Assembly (NCBI GenBank): GCA_035489435.1
Contig: DATHKG010000009.1
Length of the DNA stretch: 64,000 nucleotides
From: DATHKG01 sp035489435
GTDB lineage: Bacteria; Bacteroidota; Bacteroidia; Chitinophagales; Chitinophagaceae
Reading direction: 5' to 3' (one strand)
Part shown: piece after piece, positions 17,143 to 27,000 of the stretch
How positions within the stretch are numbered: position 1 is the stretch's first letter
Layout: every line of letters starts with the position of its first letter
Position numbers and translations under genes: made by a program
The notes under the pieces: model-generated
What the model saw: only the letters and a program-made list of their open reading frames with translations
Database searches by the model: none
What the model was told of the DNA's origin: nothing

Positions 17143-18298
17143 TACCTGGCGAAGGCTCCGGAAAAACAGGGGAGCACTTGCCGGTATTGTGATCATTATC
17201 ATAGCCTTGTTGATAGCCTTGTTGGGTTACATGATTGCACCTGATAGTTCTTCCAACGCAAATCGCATGATCGTTGAAATTGGTGGCCAGAAGCCCGGCT
17301 TTAGTATGTTGTTTCTGAAAACCCCGACACAACGTGAGCAGGCGCAGCCTTCATTCCTGGAGAAGTTGTTTTTTGGCGGTAAGGATTTGTATGACTATAC
17401 GCCAATAACCAGCTATAACGAAAACCGCGACAGCCTGGTGATTACACAATACATCGACGAGGGGCTGGAAGAACGAAAAGCATTTTTACTTGAGAAGCCG
17501 GGTATTAACAACCCCAACAGTGGCAGTAAAATTAAAAAGGCCGGTAGTCAGAAAATTAACAGTGATTCGAATATCAATCTGCTTAATAACGGGGAACGGA
17601 TAATCAGCGAATACCATATTGAAAAAATCCGTTTTCATCTTGGAACAGATAAATACGGTCGCGACATATTAAGTCGTTTGTTGATTGGCGTTAGGGTAAG
17701 CCTTGGTGTTGGGCTTATAACAGTCATTATCTCGTTAAGTATTGGGGTAATGCTTGGCGCAGTTGCCGGTTATTATCGTGGTTGGGTAGATGAGCTTGTG
17801 ATGTGGTTCATAAACGTAATATGGAGCATACCCACCTTATTACTTGTGTTTGCAATCACACTGGTTTTGGGCAAGGGTTTCTGGCAGATATTTATTGCCA
17901 TTGGATTAACGATGTGGGTAAGCGTTGCCCGTATTATTCGCGGCCAGGTATTGGCCGTCAGGGAAATGGAATATGTGGAAGCTGCACGTGCTCTTGGATT
18001 TACCAATGCCAGGATCATTGTGAGACATGTTTTGCCGAATGTGATGGGCCCGGTGATCGTGGTTGCAGCTTCAAACTTTGCTTCTGCTATAGTTATTGAG
18101 GCAGGTCTTAGCTTTTTAGGAGTTGGAGTGCAGCCTCCTCAACCGAGCTGGGGACTGATGATTAAGGAAAATTATAATTTCATCATCACCCATAATCCGA
18201 TGCTGGCTCTTGCACCGGGTATTGCTATTATGATACTGGTGCTTGCATTTAACCTGCTGGGAAACGGGCTGCGGGACGCGCTGCAGGTTAAAGATTGA
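17117..18298 (+). CDS. ABC transporter permease, DppC/OppC type
   Basis: This 393-residue permease has a first membrane helix at about residues 16-40. A long periplasmic segment of about 130 residues follows, and the BPD_transp_1 core runs from about 178 to the end. The core begins with GTDKYGRDILSRLL, and the cytoplasmic EAA loop is YVEAARALGFTNA, which docks on the ATPase. The C-terminus LGNGLRDALQVKD is diagnostic of the DppC/OppC peptide-type permeases. The long insert is far beyond the usual spacing. No partner permease, ATPase or binding protein lies in the window, so the remaining subunits must be encoded elsewhere. Confidence 0.93.
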   Translation: MAKGSKERSTWRRLRKNRGALAGIVIIIIALLIALLGYMIAPDSSSNANRMIVEIGGQKPGFSMLFLKTPTQREQAQPSFLEKLFFGGKDLYDYTPITSYNENRDSLVITQYIDEGLEERKAFLLEKPGINNPNSGSKIKKAGSQKINSDSNINLLNNGERIISEYHIEKIRFHLGTDKYGRDILSRLLIGVRVSLGVGLITVIISLSIGVMLGAVAGYYRGWVDELVMWFINVIWSIPTLLLVFAITLVLGKGFWQIFIAIGLTMWVSVARIIRGQVLAVREMEYVEAARALGFTNARIIVRHVLPNVMGPVIVVAASNFASAIVIEAGLSFLGVGVQPPQPSWGLMIKENYNFIITHNPMLALAPGIAIMILVLAFNLLGNGLRDALQVKD

Positions 18299-18330
18299 TT
18301 CAGTACAGAATCGGATTCGCTTTCCTGTTA

Positions 18331-18744
18331 TTATTTCTTTGAGTACCTGTAGTTACCGGTGAATTTGTTGGTAGCGCAACTTTTTGAGGTAACTGTGATC
18401 TCAACAATTGCCGGAACGCCGACCGGGGTAGCGGTAATAGTGAAATTGGTCATCGCAGCTGTCGCTGTTTTTGTTTCGGTATAGAATGCTGTTGAAGACG
18501 ATTCAGGTCTTGCTTTTACTTCGATGGTTACTCCTGCCGCCGGAAGATTGGCTGAAACATTTACAGCGAGCGGGAAAGTGGTTCCTGCTGACGGTGTTTG
18601 CACACTGCCAATAGCCGGGTTTGTTGTCACGGTCATCGCAGTTTCGGTGCAGGATCCTGTACCGCCACCACCGCTTTTCTTACAAGCAGCAATACTGGCC
18701 AGGAAAAATATTATGATTACAAGAGGGTTTAAGGTTCTTTTCAT
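18331..18744 (-). CDS. Small lipoprotein
   Basis: This 137-residue protein has a signal peptide ending in a lipobox (SIAAC), so Cys near residue 21 is probably lipidated. A KKSGGGG linker follows, then a single beta-rich domain with a repetitive Thr/Ala composition that suggests an immunoglobulin-like fold. Two Cys (in GSC and KSC) could form a disulfide. I do not recognise a family and assign no function. It is convergent with the permease gene. Confidence 0.75.
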   Translation of the reverse strand: MKRTLNPLVIIIFFLASIAACKKSGGGGTGSCTETAMTVTTNPAIGSVQTPSAGTTFPLAVNVSANLPAAGVTIEVKARPESSSTAFYTETKTATAAMTNFTITATPVGVPAIVEITVTSKSCATNKFTGNYRYSKK

Positions 18745-18878
18745 GTCAGGTGCGATTAGCTTCGGTTGAAATTAGTTAGGTATCTAAAAATAATCTTAAT
18801 ATTCAATGTTCAGAAACACTAATTTATTGTGTAATGACAATATAATTATTTGAATTGCTGTCTAAAGCGTCCCGTTTT

Positions 18879-19349
18879 CTATTGTTTATATACCTGCACA
18901 TTCCTGCTGAGGCTTTCTTCAAGTGAAATAAATGTTTCCGTACGTTCTATTCCTTTGATCTTCTGTAGCTCGTCGTGTAACACAAACCTCAGTTGTCCAA
19001 TGTCTTTGCAGATAATTTCAGCAAACATGCTGTAATTTCCGGTAGTGTAGTTTAACCTGACGATTTCAGGAATCTTATGGAGCTCTTTTGCAACGGAATC
19101 ATACAAACTGCTTTTTTCAAGATAAATGCCTATAAACGCGATCACATCATAGCCTAATTGCTTTATATCTACATTGAGTTTGGTACCTTTCACAATGCCC
19201 GCTTCCTGTAGTTTTTTGATTCGGACATGTATGGTTCCTCCTGAAACAAACAGTTTTTTGCCGAGGTCGGCATAGGAGATTTCTGCATTGTCCATCATTT
19301 CGTGAATGATCTGCAGATCCAGTTTGTCAAGATTTAATTTAGCTCCCAT
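18879..19349 (-). CDS. Lrp/AsnC family transcriptional regulator
   Basis: This 156-residue protein has an N-terminal helix-turn-helix (LDKLDLQIIHEMMDNAEISY, with the recognition part SGGTIHVRIKKL, residues 6-55) and a C-terminal RAM ligand-binding domain (from about residue 68). The opening pattern LDxxDxxIIxxL is the family hallmark. Members sense amino acids and act as octameric DNA-binding rings. The target genes are not evident. A dyad and a palindrome in the upstream region may be its own binding sites. Confidence 0.95.
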   Translation of the reverse strand: MGAKLNLDKLDLQIIHEMMDNAEISYADLGKKLFVSGGTIHVRIKKLQEAGIVKGTKLNVDIKQLGYDVIAFIGIYLEKSSLYDSVAKELHKIPEIVRLNYTTGNYSMFAEIICKDIGQLRFVLHDELQKIKGIERTETFISLEESLSRNVQVYKQ

Positions 19350-19387
19350 TTTTGCAATGTGTTTTTAGATTTCATCAACGGTATCCA

Positions 19388-19432
19388 CAAATATTTGAAT
19401 AAAATCGAATTTTTCAAAATTTTTATTGAAAA
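19388..19432. promoter_or_regulatory. Possible Lrp autoregulatory region
   Basis: The AT-rich region upstream of the Lrp start holds a perfect palindrome CAAATATTTG (19388-19397) and a dyad TTTTCAA-8 bp-TTGAAAA (19411-19432). Lrp family proteins bind AT-rich dyads and often regulate themselves. This is inferred from position only. Confidence 0.35.
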
Positions 19433-19540
19433 TATTACAAGGAAATGAGCATTTTGATATAATATTGCACTATCAACGTTTAATTATAGCGGGAGATTAT
19501 CCAAGATACTCCATAAATCCGCAAAAATCGTTGAGAATAT

Positions 19541-19711
19541 TGTGGGATGATGAAATTTTGGCAGACATACCCTCTTGTCTCGGGGGTGGGGAACATAGGA
19601 TAAACGTGACGTAATGCCGGCTTCCGCTTCGGCGAAATTCGACTGGGGTTGACCACCACACATTGCGTTATGGCTAACTACCCCGTGGAGGTTCGAGTCC
19701 TCCTCCTACAG
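19541..19711 (+). tRNA. tRNA-like RNA, GUC anticodon, giant variable region (copy 1)
   Basis: All four tRNA arms can be folded. Acceptor TGTGGGA (19541-19547) pairs with TCCTACA (19704-19710), then G73. Bases 8-9 are TG, and the D arm ATG/CAT encloses a loop with GG. Anticodon stem CCCTC/GGGGG (19570-19574, 19582-19586) closes the loop TTGTCTC, anticodon GTC. The T arm GGAGG-TTCGAGT-CCTCC is canonical. The variable region is 100 nt (19587-19686) instead of 4-24. It contains a GGGG/CCCC stem and a 12-bp helix (19605-19616 with 19661-19672) whose G-U pairs are valid only on the plus strand. CCA is not encoded. A strong terminator follows at once, so it is probably transcribed. Charging and function are unknown. 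Confidence 0.78.
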
Positions 19712-19718
19712 CTAAAAA

Positions 19719-19757
19719 ATCCCGTAAAAGTTGTAACTCAATTTTTACGGGATTTTT
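19719..19757. terminator. Bidirectional intrinsic terminator
   Basis: ATCCCGTAAAA (19719-19729) pairs with TTTTACGGGAT (19743-19753), with a T run on one side and an A run on the other. It ends the tRNA-like gene on the plus strand, 8 bp past its 3' end. On the minus strand it also serves the phosphoesterase operon, whose last stop is at 19817. Confidence 0.9.
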
Positions 19758-19816
19758 GCTTTTTCCCCGGCTTCAGTTATGAATATAAGGTTGGCCGGGT
19801 TTTCAACAAACTGGTT

Positions 19817-22255
19817 TTATTCATCATCATCTTTTTCTTGCTTTTGTTTGAAAAAAGCTGCCCTTACAGGAGCTGGCATCCGGGAATTTTCACCATACAC
19901 AAATTTCCAAAGTATTTCATTCATCAACTGGTCAGGTATACGGTCTTCGTTTGAAAAATCAAGCTTTGCGGAGGCCAAAGCCATCTTATTCTCGTCCTTG
20001 TTCTTGTCGTTCAAATCTACCTGTGCGGGCAAGGACACAAATCCACTGGGATTAACTTCACTGGCAAAACAACGCCACATGGGCGTAGCCGCCGCATCGT
20101 ATTGAGTCATAGGCGGCATTCCTAAAATCAGCTCAATGGTACGTAGCACAGAACTAGTGGAATACATAGTGTGATCAACAAAGCCGCGCTTTACAAAGGG
20201 CCCTGCAACATATGCGGTGGATCTGTGAGCATCCACATGATCCGGCCCGGCCTGGGCATCATCTTCGATTATAAAAACCACACTTTCTTTCCACACAGGG
20301 CTCTTGCTCAGGTATTCCACAAACATTCCCACTGCCAAATCATTATCAGCCACATGTGCAAAAGGAGTAGGCCGGCCGACAGCAGTACCTTCAGTATGAT
20401 CGTTAGGAAACTTTATAGTCATCAACTGTGGCAAGGCATTTACCGCCACAAGTGAGTCAAATTCCCTTCTCCATAAACCAAATCGGGTAGTATCCCTGAT
20501 TTTTCCATTAAAGCTGGGAAAATAAGGACAAACATGCCCTTCTAAAACAGGCACTTGCGGACGGAATTTATTGTCAGAAAATTCACCGTATGTTCTAAAG
20601 GTAACTCCGGATCGGCTGGCATTATCCCAGATAAATCCTGCTTTATTATTGGCCACATTACGCATCCCCGAGGAAGCTTCGGAACCACCTTTCCTGCCAT
20701 AATAAGCTGGCCAGGTCTTCTCCAGAAAATCTGTTGCATAAGCGCCCATGCTCCAGTTATGTCCATCAGAACTCACCTCTCCATCTACATAAAAATTATC
20801 CAGCAGAACAAACTGTCTTGCCAGTGCATGTTGGTTGGGTGTAATTTTTTCACCAAATAAAACCAGCTTTTTATCACCGTTACCCTCTGGCATATCACCA
20901 AGCACCTGATCGTAGGTTCTGTTTTCCTTGATTATATAAAAAACATGCTTGATAGGTGATACATCTCCCTTCTTTTGAGGGATAGGATTACCCTTCTCTC
21001 CTTCGGCTGATACCTGTTGTTCTTTATTAAAAGGTGCATTGTTATATACTGCCTGTGCATAAACAGCTAACTGCTTTTCTGAAGGAACATCAATAATGCT
21101 CATGTCGCCCTGAAACATGCCGGCAATGTATTGCACCTCTTCGGGCTTGTTAGGGATGCCTTCATGAAGCACTACCGGTTGTTTTTTTACCATTGGATTA
21201 GGTCCTTTGGGATTTGCAAAAGGTTTAAGCCCCTTTCCATTACTTATGAACAGTTTTTTTCCGATTACTCTCACGCATGTTGGATACCAACCGGTGGGAA
21301 TAAATCCTTTGGAGGTGCTTTTTCCCTTTTGACTTACATCATATACCGCCAGGCAATTGTTATCTGCATTGGCAATATATAAGGTCTTCTCATCCTGGCT
21401 AAGGGAAACACTATTGGTAGTAGAACCGCTTAGCTGAGTGGCATATAAAGCAGTAGTAAGTGTTTCCAACACTTTCCGTTTTTTGATATCGATCACTGAT
21501 ACACTATTGTCATTGGCATTGGCAACAAAAAGATAAGCTCCTTTTGAATCAAGACAAATATCATTGGGATTATCTCCTACGGCTACACTGTCAATCATTG
21601 TGTGTTTAAAAGTATCATAGACCAGGATCTTATCGCCTGCCCATACGCTGATATACAGCTCTTTTTTGTCGGGTGACAAACGACAGGTATAGGCCTCACC
21701 TCCCAATGCCAGTTTTTGCGGTATCGCTTTCGTTTTAAGATCAACTACATAAAGGCTATTATCTTCCTTAGTTACCACATACAACAACTGACGCTGATCA
21801 TCAATGGTGATTCCGGATGGAGATATTTTGTTGGGCCAGGGTATGCCTAGTTTAAAGGTATCAACAGTATTCAGCTTACCATTTTTGATCGCGTATTTCA
21901 GGATCCAGTTATCGTTACCCCCGGAAACATACAGGTATTTTTCATCACTGCTGAAAACAATACCGCCCCAGCTATTTTGAATGATTTTATTATCCAGAAT
22001 CTTTTCGGATTTTGTATCAACCAACTGAATCGAATGGATACTCTGGCCATTATTGGTAACAGCCAGGTAACGTTGTGAACGGCTCACTGCTATATTCAGA
22101 GGCAGATCACCTAATGGCAGGTGCCGGCCCACTGGTGTAAGGCTCCAGCCGTTTGGCAATAACACCCTCGTTTTTTCAATGTCTTTAAGTTCCTGGGCAA
22201 ATACAAGCTGTCCAAAGCTCAGAGTAAATGCAAGCACTATAATAATCTTCTTCAT
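19817..22255 (-). CDS. YncE-like beta-propeller/phosphoesterase fusion
   Basis: I start at the ATG at 22255 (812 residues), which gives a clean signal peptide ending VFAQ. The N-terminal part (about 30-400) is a YVTN-type beta-propeller with repeats such as LYVVDLKTK and VSVIDIKKRKVL. The C-terminal part (about 430-790) is a phosphoesterase domain of the phospholipase C/acid phosphatase superfamily (PF04185), with the metal-binding signature IIKENRTYDQ, then FPNDHTEG and EDDAQAGPDHVDAHRS. It is probably periplasmic or surface-exposed and cleaves phosphate esters. It is the third gene of a SusC-SusD-enzyme unit, 69 bp after SusD, where a glycosidase would be expected. Confidence 0.9.
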   Translation of the reverse strand: MKKIIIVLAFTLSFGQLVFAQELKDIEKTRVLLPNGWSLTPVGRHLPLGDLPLNIAVSRSQRYLAVTNNGQSIHSIQLVDTKSEKILDNKIIQNSWGGIVFSSDEKYLYVSGGNDNWILKYAIKNGKLNTVDTFKLGIPWPNKISPSGITIDDQRQLLYVVTKEDNSLYVVDLKTKAIPQKLALGGEAYTCRLSPDKKELYISVWAGDKILVYDTFKHTMIDSVAVGDNPNDICLDSKGAYLFVANANDNSVSVIDIKKRKVLETLTTALYATQLSGSTTNSVSLSQDEKTLYIANADNNCLAVYDVSQKGKSTSKGFIPTGWYPTCVRVIGKKLFISNGKGLKPFANPKGPNPMVKKQPVVLHEGIPNKPEEVQYIAGMFQGDMSIIDVPSEKQLAVYAQAVYNNAPFNKEQQVSAEGEKGNPIPQKKGDVSPIKHVFYIIKENRTYDQVLGDMPEGNGDKKLVLFGEKITPNQHALARQFVLLDNFYVDGEVSSDGHNWSMGAYATDFLEKTWPAYYGRKGGSEASSGMRNVANNKAGFIWDNASRSGVTFRTYGEFSDNKFRPQVPVLEGHVCPYFPSFNGKIRDTTRFGLWRREFDSLVAVNALPQLMTIKFPNDHTEGTAVGRPTPFAHVADNDLAVGMFVEYLSKSPVWKESVVFIIEDDAQAGPDHVDAHRSTAYVAGPFVKRGFVDHTMYSTSSVLRTIELILGMPPMTQYDAAATPMWRCFASEVNPSGFVSLPAQVDLNDKNKDENKMALASAKLDFSNEDRIPDQLMNEILWKFVYGENSRMPAPVRAAFFKQKQEKDDDE

Positions 22256-22324
22256 CTGTTTATCCGTATTGTTTATCTCTATTTTATTTGCGCAAGAAAT
22301 TACCAACTTTGTGTGTTCATGAAA

Positions 22325-24073
22325 TTACCAACCCGGACTCTGGGTGAGTTTTGGATTTAATACAAGTTGGTTGGTAGGGATAGGGTTATAATAAAACTTG
22401 TCATTCCATTTACGGGTGGCATCATAATTTACCAGCCAGTGAATATTGCCGGAATTACCATTCGTTAAGGAAACGAAACTGCCGTTGATCAGATAATAAC
22501 TCACTCCTGGTACAGGGTTAGCAGGTGTAGCGGTTACAAATGAAACATTCTTTACACCGTCTCCATTCATGTCATAAAGCGTATTCATTTGTGGAACATA
22601 AACACCATGGTAAGGCATCTCCATCAGATAACCTGCTTTCCAGCGCCGGACATCATCAAAACGAAGCCCCTCACAAACCAGTTCTACTCCTCTTTCTCTT
22701 CTTATTTCCAGCAATGCAGGGTCTGAAATATTGGGGAAATAAGTGTTATGCAGATATGGATCGATAGTAGCAGGATAAGCCGTGCCCGTTATACCTGCCC
22801 TGGCTCTCAACGGCACTATGGTTGTATTCCAATCTTCCGCAGAGAACTGCCCAAGTACTGCCTTTGCTTCGGCATAGTTTAGTAATATTTCTGCATACCG
22901 GAATATAGGAAGGGAATTATTATTCTGAGATCTGAAATCAAGGTTCTTGTCATCAAGAGTATACTTCAGGAATTGATAACCCGTGAAAGTATAAGCATAA
23001 TCTGGTGGTGCCGAAGAACCATCCAGACGCTTATACCCGTTACAGCGAATGGTTTGCTGAAGACGCAGGTCCCTGTTCTTCATTTCATTTACAAAGGGGA
23101 TGTTGTCAAACAAAGGCTGGTCCGTAAAACGGGAACCGTCCCGGTTGAGGTAAGTATTCACAAACTGCTTGTTCAGTCCTGACCTGTTGCCAAGGGTAGG
23201 ACTGGTAAAGTACTGGTTTAACTGGCTCCAGAGTCTCAATGAATTGCTGTAGACAGAGGATAAGATTACTTCATCTGACCAGGGGATTTCTGTGGTGAAC
23301 AGTTCCCTGTAATCTGAAACAGGCTTACCTGTATTGTGCAGTTTGTAATTGCCGGAGTTAATTATTGCCCTGGAAGCATCCAGCGATTTATTAAGGAAGT
23401 CATCTGCGGATGCTGCCAGGTTCAGTTCTGTGTGATATTTACGGAATGTGCCTTCAAACAAACATATCCTTGATTTAAGGGCCAATGCAGCCCACCTGGT
23501 GATGGTAGAAGCGCCGTTATCCTTGGCAGCCGGCACATTCGCAATGGCAAAATCCAGGTCGGCCAAAATGGAATCCATTACCAGTGTTCGGGCATCCCTG
23601 GTTTTATACATCGCAGAATCACTGATACTTAAAGCATGGCTAAACCAGGGTACATCTCCATACTCTTTTACCATGCCAAAATAAAACAAGGCGCGGAAAT
23701 ACCTGGCTATACCCGCATAACCATTACGGGTAGCTTCAGGAATATCCGGGTTATTATTATAATTGTCCAGGAAATAATTGATATTCCTTAAAACGCTCCA
23801 GGACCAGCCCCCAACGTTGTTGGCGTTGGTGGAAGGTGACATAAGCCCCGGTATATTGTTCCCTGATATGTAATCAGAAAGGTTATCACCAGTAGCGATA
23901 GTGATAGCCGATGGTATCTGGTCTATATAAAAAGAATTCACATACAAGGCCATGTTATTGGCATTCTGAAAAACCTTGTCTGATGTTAGACTTGCAATAG
24001 GCTGCTTGTCCAGTAATTTTTGGCAGCCCTGTAAACCTGCTGCGACAATCAGTAAAAAGAATATTTTTTTCAT
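22325..24073 (-). CDS. SusD/RagB outer-membrane lipoprotein
   Basis: This 582-residue protein has a type II signal peptide with lipobox GLQGC (Cys near residue 17). The all-helical SusD core is visible in segments such as ARYFRALFYFGMVKEYGDVPW (in part) and RYAEILLNYAEAKAVLG, and the C-terminal family motif reads NP..TNQLVLNPKLTQSPGW. SusD proteins form the lid over the SusC barrel and bind the nutrient at the cell surface. The gene starts 17 bp after the SusC stop. The ligand is not shown by sequence; the linked phosphoesterase suggests a phosphorylated or phospholipid substrate. Confidence 0.96.
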   Translation of the reverse strand: MKKIFFLLIVAAGLQGCQKLLDKQPIASLTSDKVFQNANNMALYVNSFYIDQIPSAITIATGDNLSDYISGNNIPGLMSPSTNANNVGGWSWSVLRNINYFLDNYNNNPDIPEATRNGYAGIARYFRALFYFGMVKEYGDVPWFSHALSISDSAMYKTRDARTLVMDSILADLDFAIANVPAAKDNGASTITRWAALALKSRICLFEGTFRKYHTELNLAASADDFLNKSLDASRAIINSGNYKLHNTGKPVSDYRELFTTEIPWSDEVILSSVYSNSLRLWSQLNQYFTSPTLGNRSGLNKQFVNTYLNRDGSRFTDQPLFDNIPFVNEMKNRDLRLQQTIRCNGYKRLDGSSAPPDYAYTFTGYQFLKYTLDDKNLDFRSQNNNSLPIFRYAEILLNYAEAKAVLGQFSAEDWNTTIVPLRARAGITGTAYPATIDPYLHNTYFPNISDPALLEIRRERGVELVCEGLRFDDVRRWKAGYLMEMPYHGVYVPQMNTLYDMNGDGVKNVSFVTATPANPVPGVSYYLINGSFVSLTNGNSGNIHWLVNYDATRKWNDKFYYNPIPTNQLVLNPKLTQSPGW

Positions 24074-24090
24074 GTTTCCAGTTAAAATAT

Positions 24091-27000
24091 TTAGAAAGTC
24101 AGATTTACGCCTACAGAATAAGATTTCAGCATAGGGTAGGCATACCCGTTACCCGCATTGGCGTTTACCTCAGGATCAGAACCATCGATAACTTCGGGAT
24201 CAAAATTCGCCGCATATTTATGCATCGGTGTAAACGTGAGTATATTTTGGCCGGTCACGTACACCCTGGCATTGGTCAATTTTAGCAGCCTCACCCATTT
24301 TTGCGGCAGGGCCCAGGTAAGATTCACGTTTTTCAAGCGCAAATAAGCTGCATTTTGCAAATAACGGGTTTGTTTTACTGCCAGTTCCCTTGTACCGCTC
24401 AGAGCCACGTAGCCCCTGTATCTCGGAAAATAAGCATCAGGATTTTCAGGTGTCCATACATTTTTCATCATATCTGCGGGTATCGATTCATAAGGCCGGT
24501 TATATTGACCCCAGAAAGGACCAGCTTCGATGCCAGGCCACCAATCCCTGTATCCTATGCCCTGAACAAAGGCACTGAACGAAAGGCTTTTCCAGTTCAT
24601 GCCAAGGTTAACTCCAAAATTATAGCGTGGAAGGGAATTGCCTATAATCTTCAGATCTCCATGATCTGCCAGGGTTCCCTTTCCTATATTAATAGAATCA
24701 TCTCCATTAAGGTCTCTGAATTTGATATCGCCCGGTAAAGGAATATTAGAGTTGGAAACTGAGATATAGGAGGTCTGATTGGGATGCGGCTTGTCAAGAT
24801 CTTCCTGGGTATATAAACCCTCTGTTTCAAATCCCCATATCTCGCCTAAACGTTGTCCTTCATAATAGGTGCCTGCATTACCCCCATAAGGTAAAACTCC
24901 ATTGGGATTATTGTACTTGGTGATATAGGCCTTGTAGTCAGATAGCACCAACCCCAGGCTATAACCCAGATTCTCATTGATATTATCATGCCAGTTGACG
25001 GATAGCTCCCAACCCGATGTTTTCAGATCAGAGTAGTTACCGTAAGGCACTGTTGCCCCGAATGTGGATGGCAATGGCTGGCTGGGTGTGAACATGTTAG
25101 TGGTATACCTCTGATAATAATCAAAGGAAACATTCAACCTGTTCTTCAGCATTCCAATATCAATTCCACCGTCAACAGTAGTGGATGTTTCCCAGGTAAG
25201 ATTGTCTGGCAGAACGCTGGGATTACGAACGTAAGTAGGATAGGCACCGTTCAGCGCTATAGATCTTCCCTGTGTTACATTCATCAGGGATATAAAACGG
25301 TAAGGCGCAATCTGTCCATTACCCAGGCTACCTACAGACACCCTAAGTTTCAGGTTATCCAGCCAGTTGTCGCTGAAGTTCATAAAGGGTTCCCTTGAAA
25401 CGAGCCATCCTGCAGAAACAGAAGGGAAAAATCCGAACCTCGAATAGGAAGGGAATTTAGAAGATCCGTCGTACCTCCCGTTCACTTCTACCAGGTATTT
25501 ATTTTTGTAAGAATAGTTACCCCTGAAGAATAATCCTGCAATAGACCATTCATTGCCATCGCCTGAAAGAATATAGTTCTGGCCGTTCAGCAAGTTAATA
25601 TTTGGCAGGGAAGGGTCGAGGATACCATCCCGTTGAACCAGCGTACTATCGTTCTGGCTAACTTCAATATTCATCCCTCCCAGCAGTTTTATAGAATGGT
25701 TGCCAAAATCCTTTTTCGCTTCAGCGTAAATGTTAGTTGCATAATAGTTAGTAATATCTGTCGTTTTTGTAAGCCTGTTATTGGTGTTGGCACCTTCAAT
25801 ACCAGGACCTGCGCTATAGCTAACCGGATAAAGTTTTTCATCCATCGTATTATTAGTATAGGCATAAGTGAAGTCGCCTTTCAGGTTCAGGACGTTCTTG
25901 ATAATATCTGCACTAAAAGATAAGGTGTTCCTGAAATACATCTGTTTGGTAATTTGATTATTATTACCGGTATACATATCCCCTACAGATTGATAAGAAG
26001 AAGGTGTCAACGTACCATCAGGATTAAACATAACCGCCATAGGAACAGCAGACACGTCCATATAGCGCCATACAGGCGATCCGCCATTCACTATGGGATA
26101 AAAATACTTATAGGCATTAAAGTCTATATTGTTGCTAAGCGTAAACCAGGGCGTGAGTTTGATATTTCCTTTCATACGCAGGTTATACCGGTTGAACTCA
26201 TCAGTGTTATAACGGAAAACACCACCTTGCTTATAATACCTGCCTGAAATTAAAAAGTCGCTGTTAGTATTACTTCCGGATACGGTCAGGGCATTATCAA
26301 AAGCTGGCGCACTTTTGCGGTATAATTCATTGTACCAGTCGGTGCTTCCATAATAAATATATCTGCCGGTAGCCGGATCAATAGTTACTTTAGGCAATGA
26401 AGGATCGGCTGATCTTGCCTTCAGCGAGTCGAGATAAGCAGGTGTGTACGGAATAATACCGTTGATAGTAGCCGGGAGCGACTTATAATCATACCATGCA
26501 TTATAGGAGTCTCCAAAATTTTTGGTCCACTCATAACCATCATTTACAAGCTTCGGATTCACTGTTTTCTGATTAATGGTATAGCTGGAATTGAAGTTCA
26601 CCTGCACTTTCCCTTTATTTGGATTTTTTGTAGTGATCAATACTACACCGAAAGAGCCCCTGGCACCATATATAGCAGCAGACGCTGCATCTTTCAATAC
26701 GGTTACAGTTTCGACATCATTAGGGTTAAGTAAATTTGGGTCGCCAGCAACGCCGTCTATCAGCACCAGCGCCTCTCCTCCGGTACCGATAGATGTGATA
26801 CCCCTGATATTATAACCAGGGGAACGGGTAGGCTTTCCATCGGTCATTACAATATTCAGGTTGGGTATAAGTCCCTGCAGACCTCTTGAAATATTCGGCA
26901 TAGGCCGGTCACTCAACACTTTGCCGCTCACCTGTGTTACAGCGCCAGTAAGATTTACCTTCTTCTGCGAGCCATATCCTACCACAACTATCTCGTCCAA

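Noticed and set aside
19575..19581. Alternative anticodon TGT (Thr) by shifting the loop by one base
   Set aside because: The shifted loop breaks the CCCTC/GGGGG stem, while the GTC register gives a standard 5-bp stem and 7-nt loop with U33.
19541..19711. Reading the element as a tRNA with an intron or as a tmRNA
   Set aside because: The extra sequence is in the variable region, not the anticodon loop, where introns sit. There is no tag peptide frame or tmRNA core.
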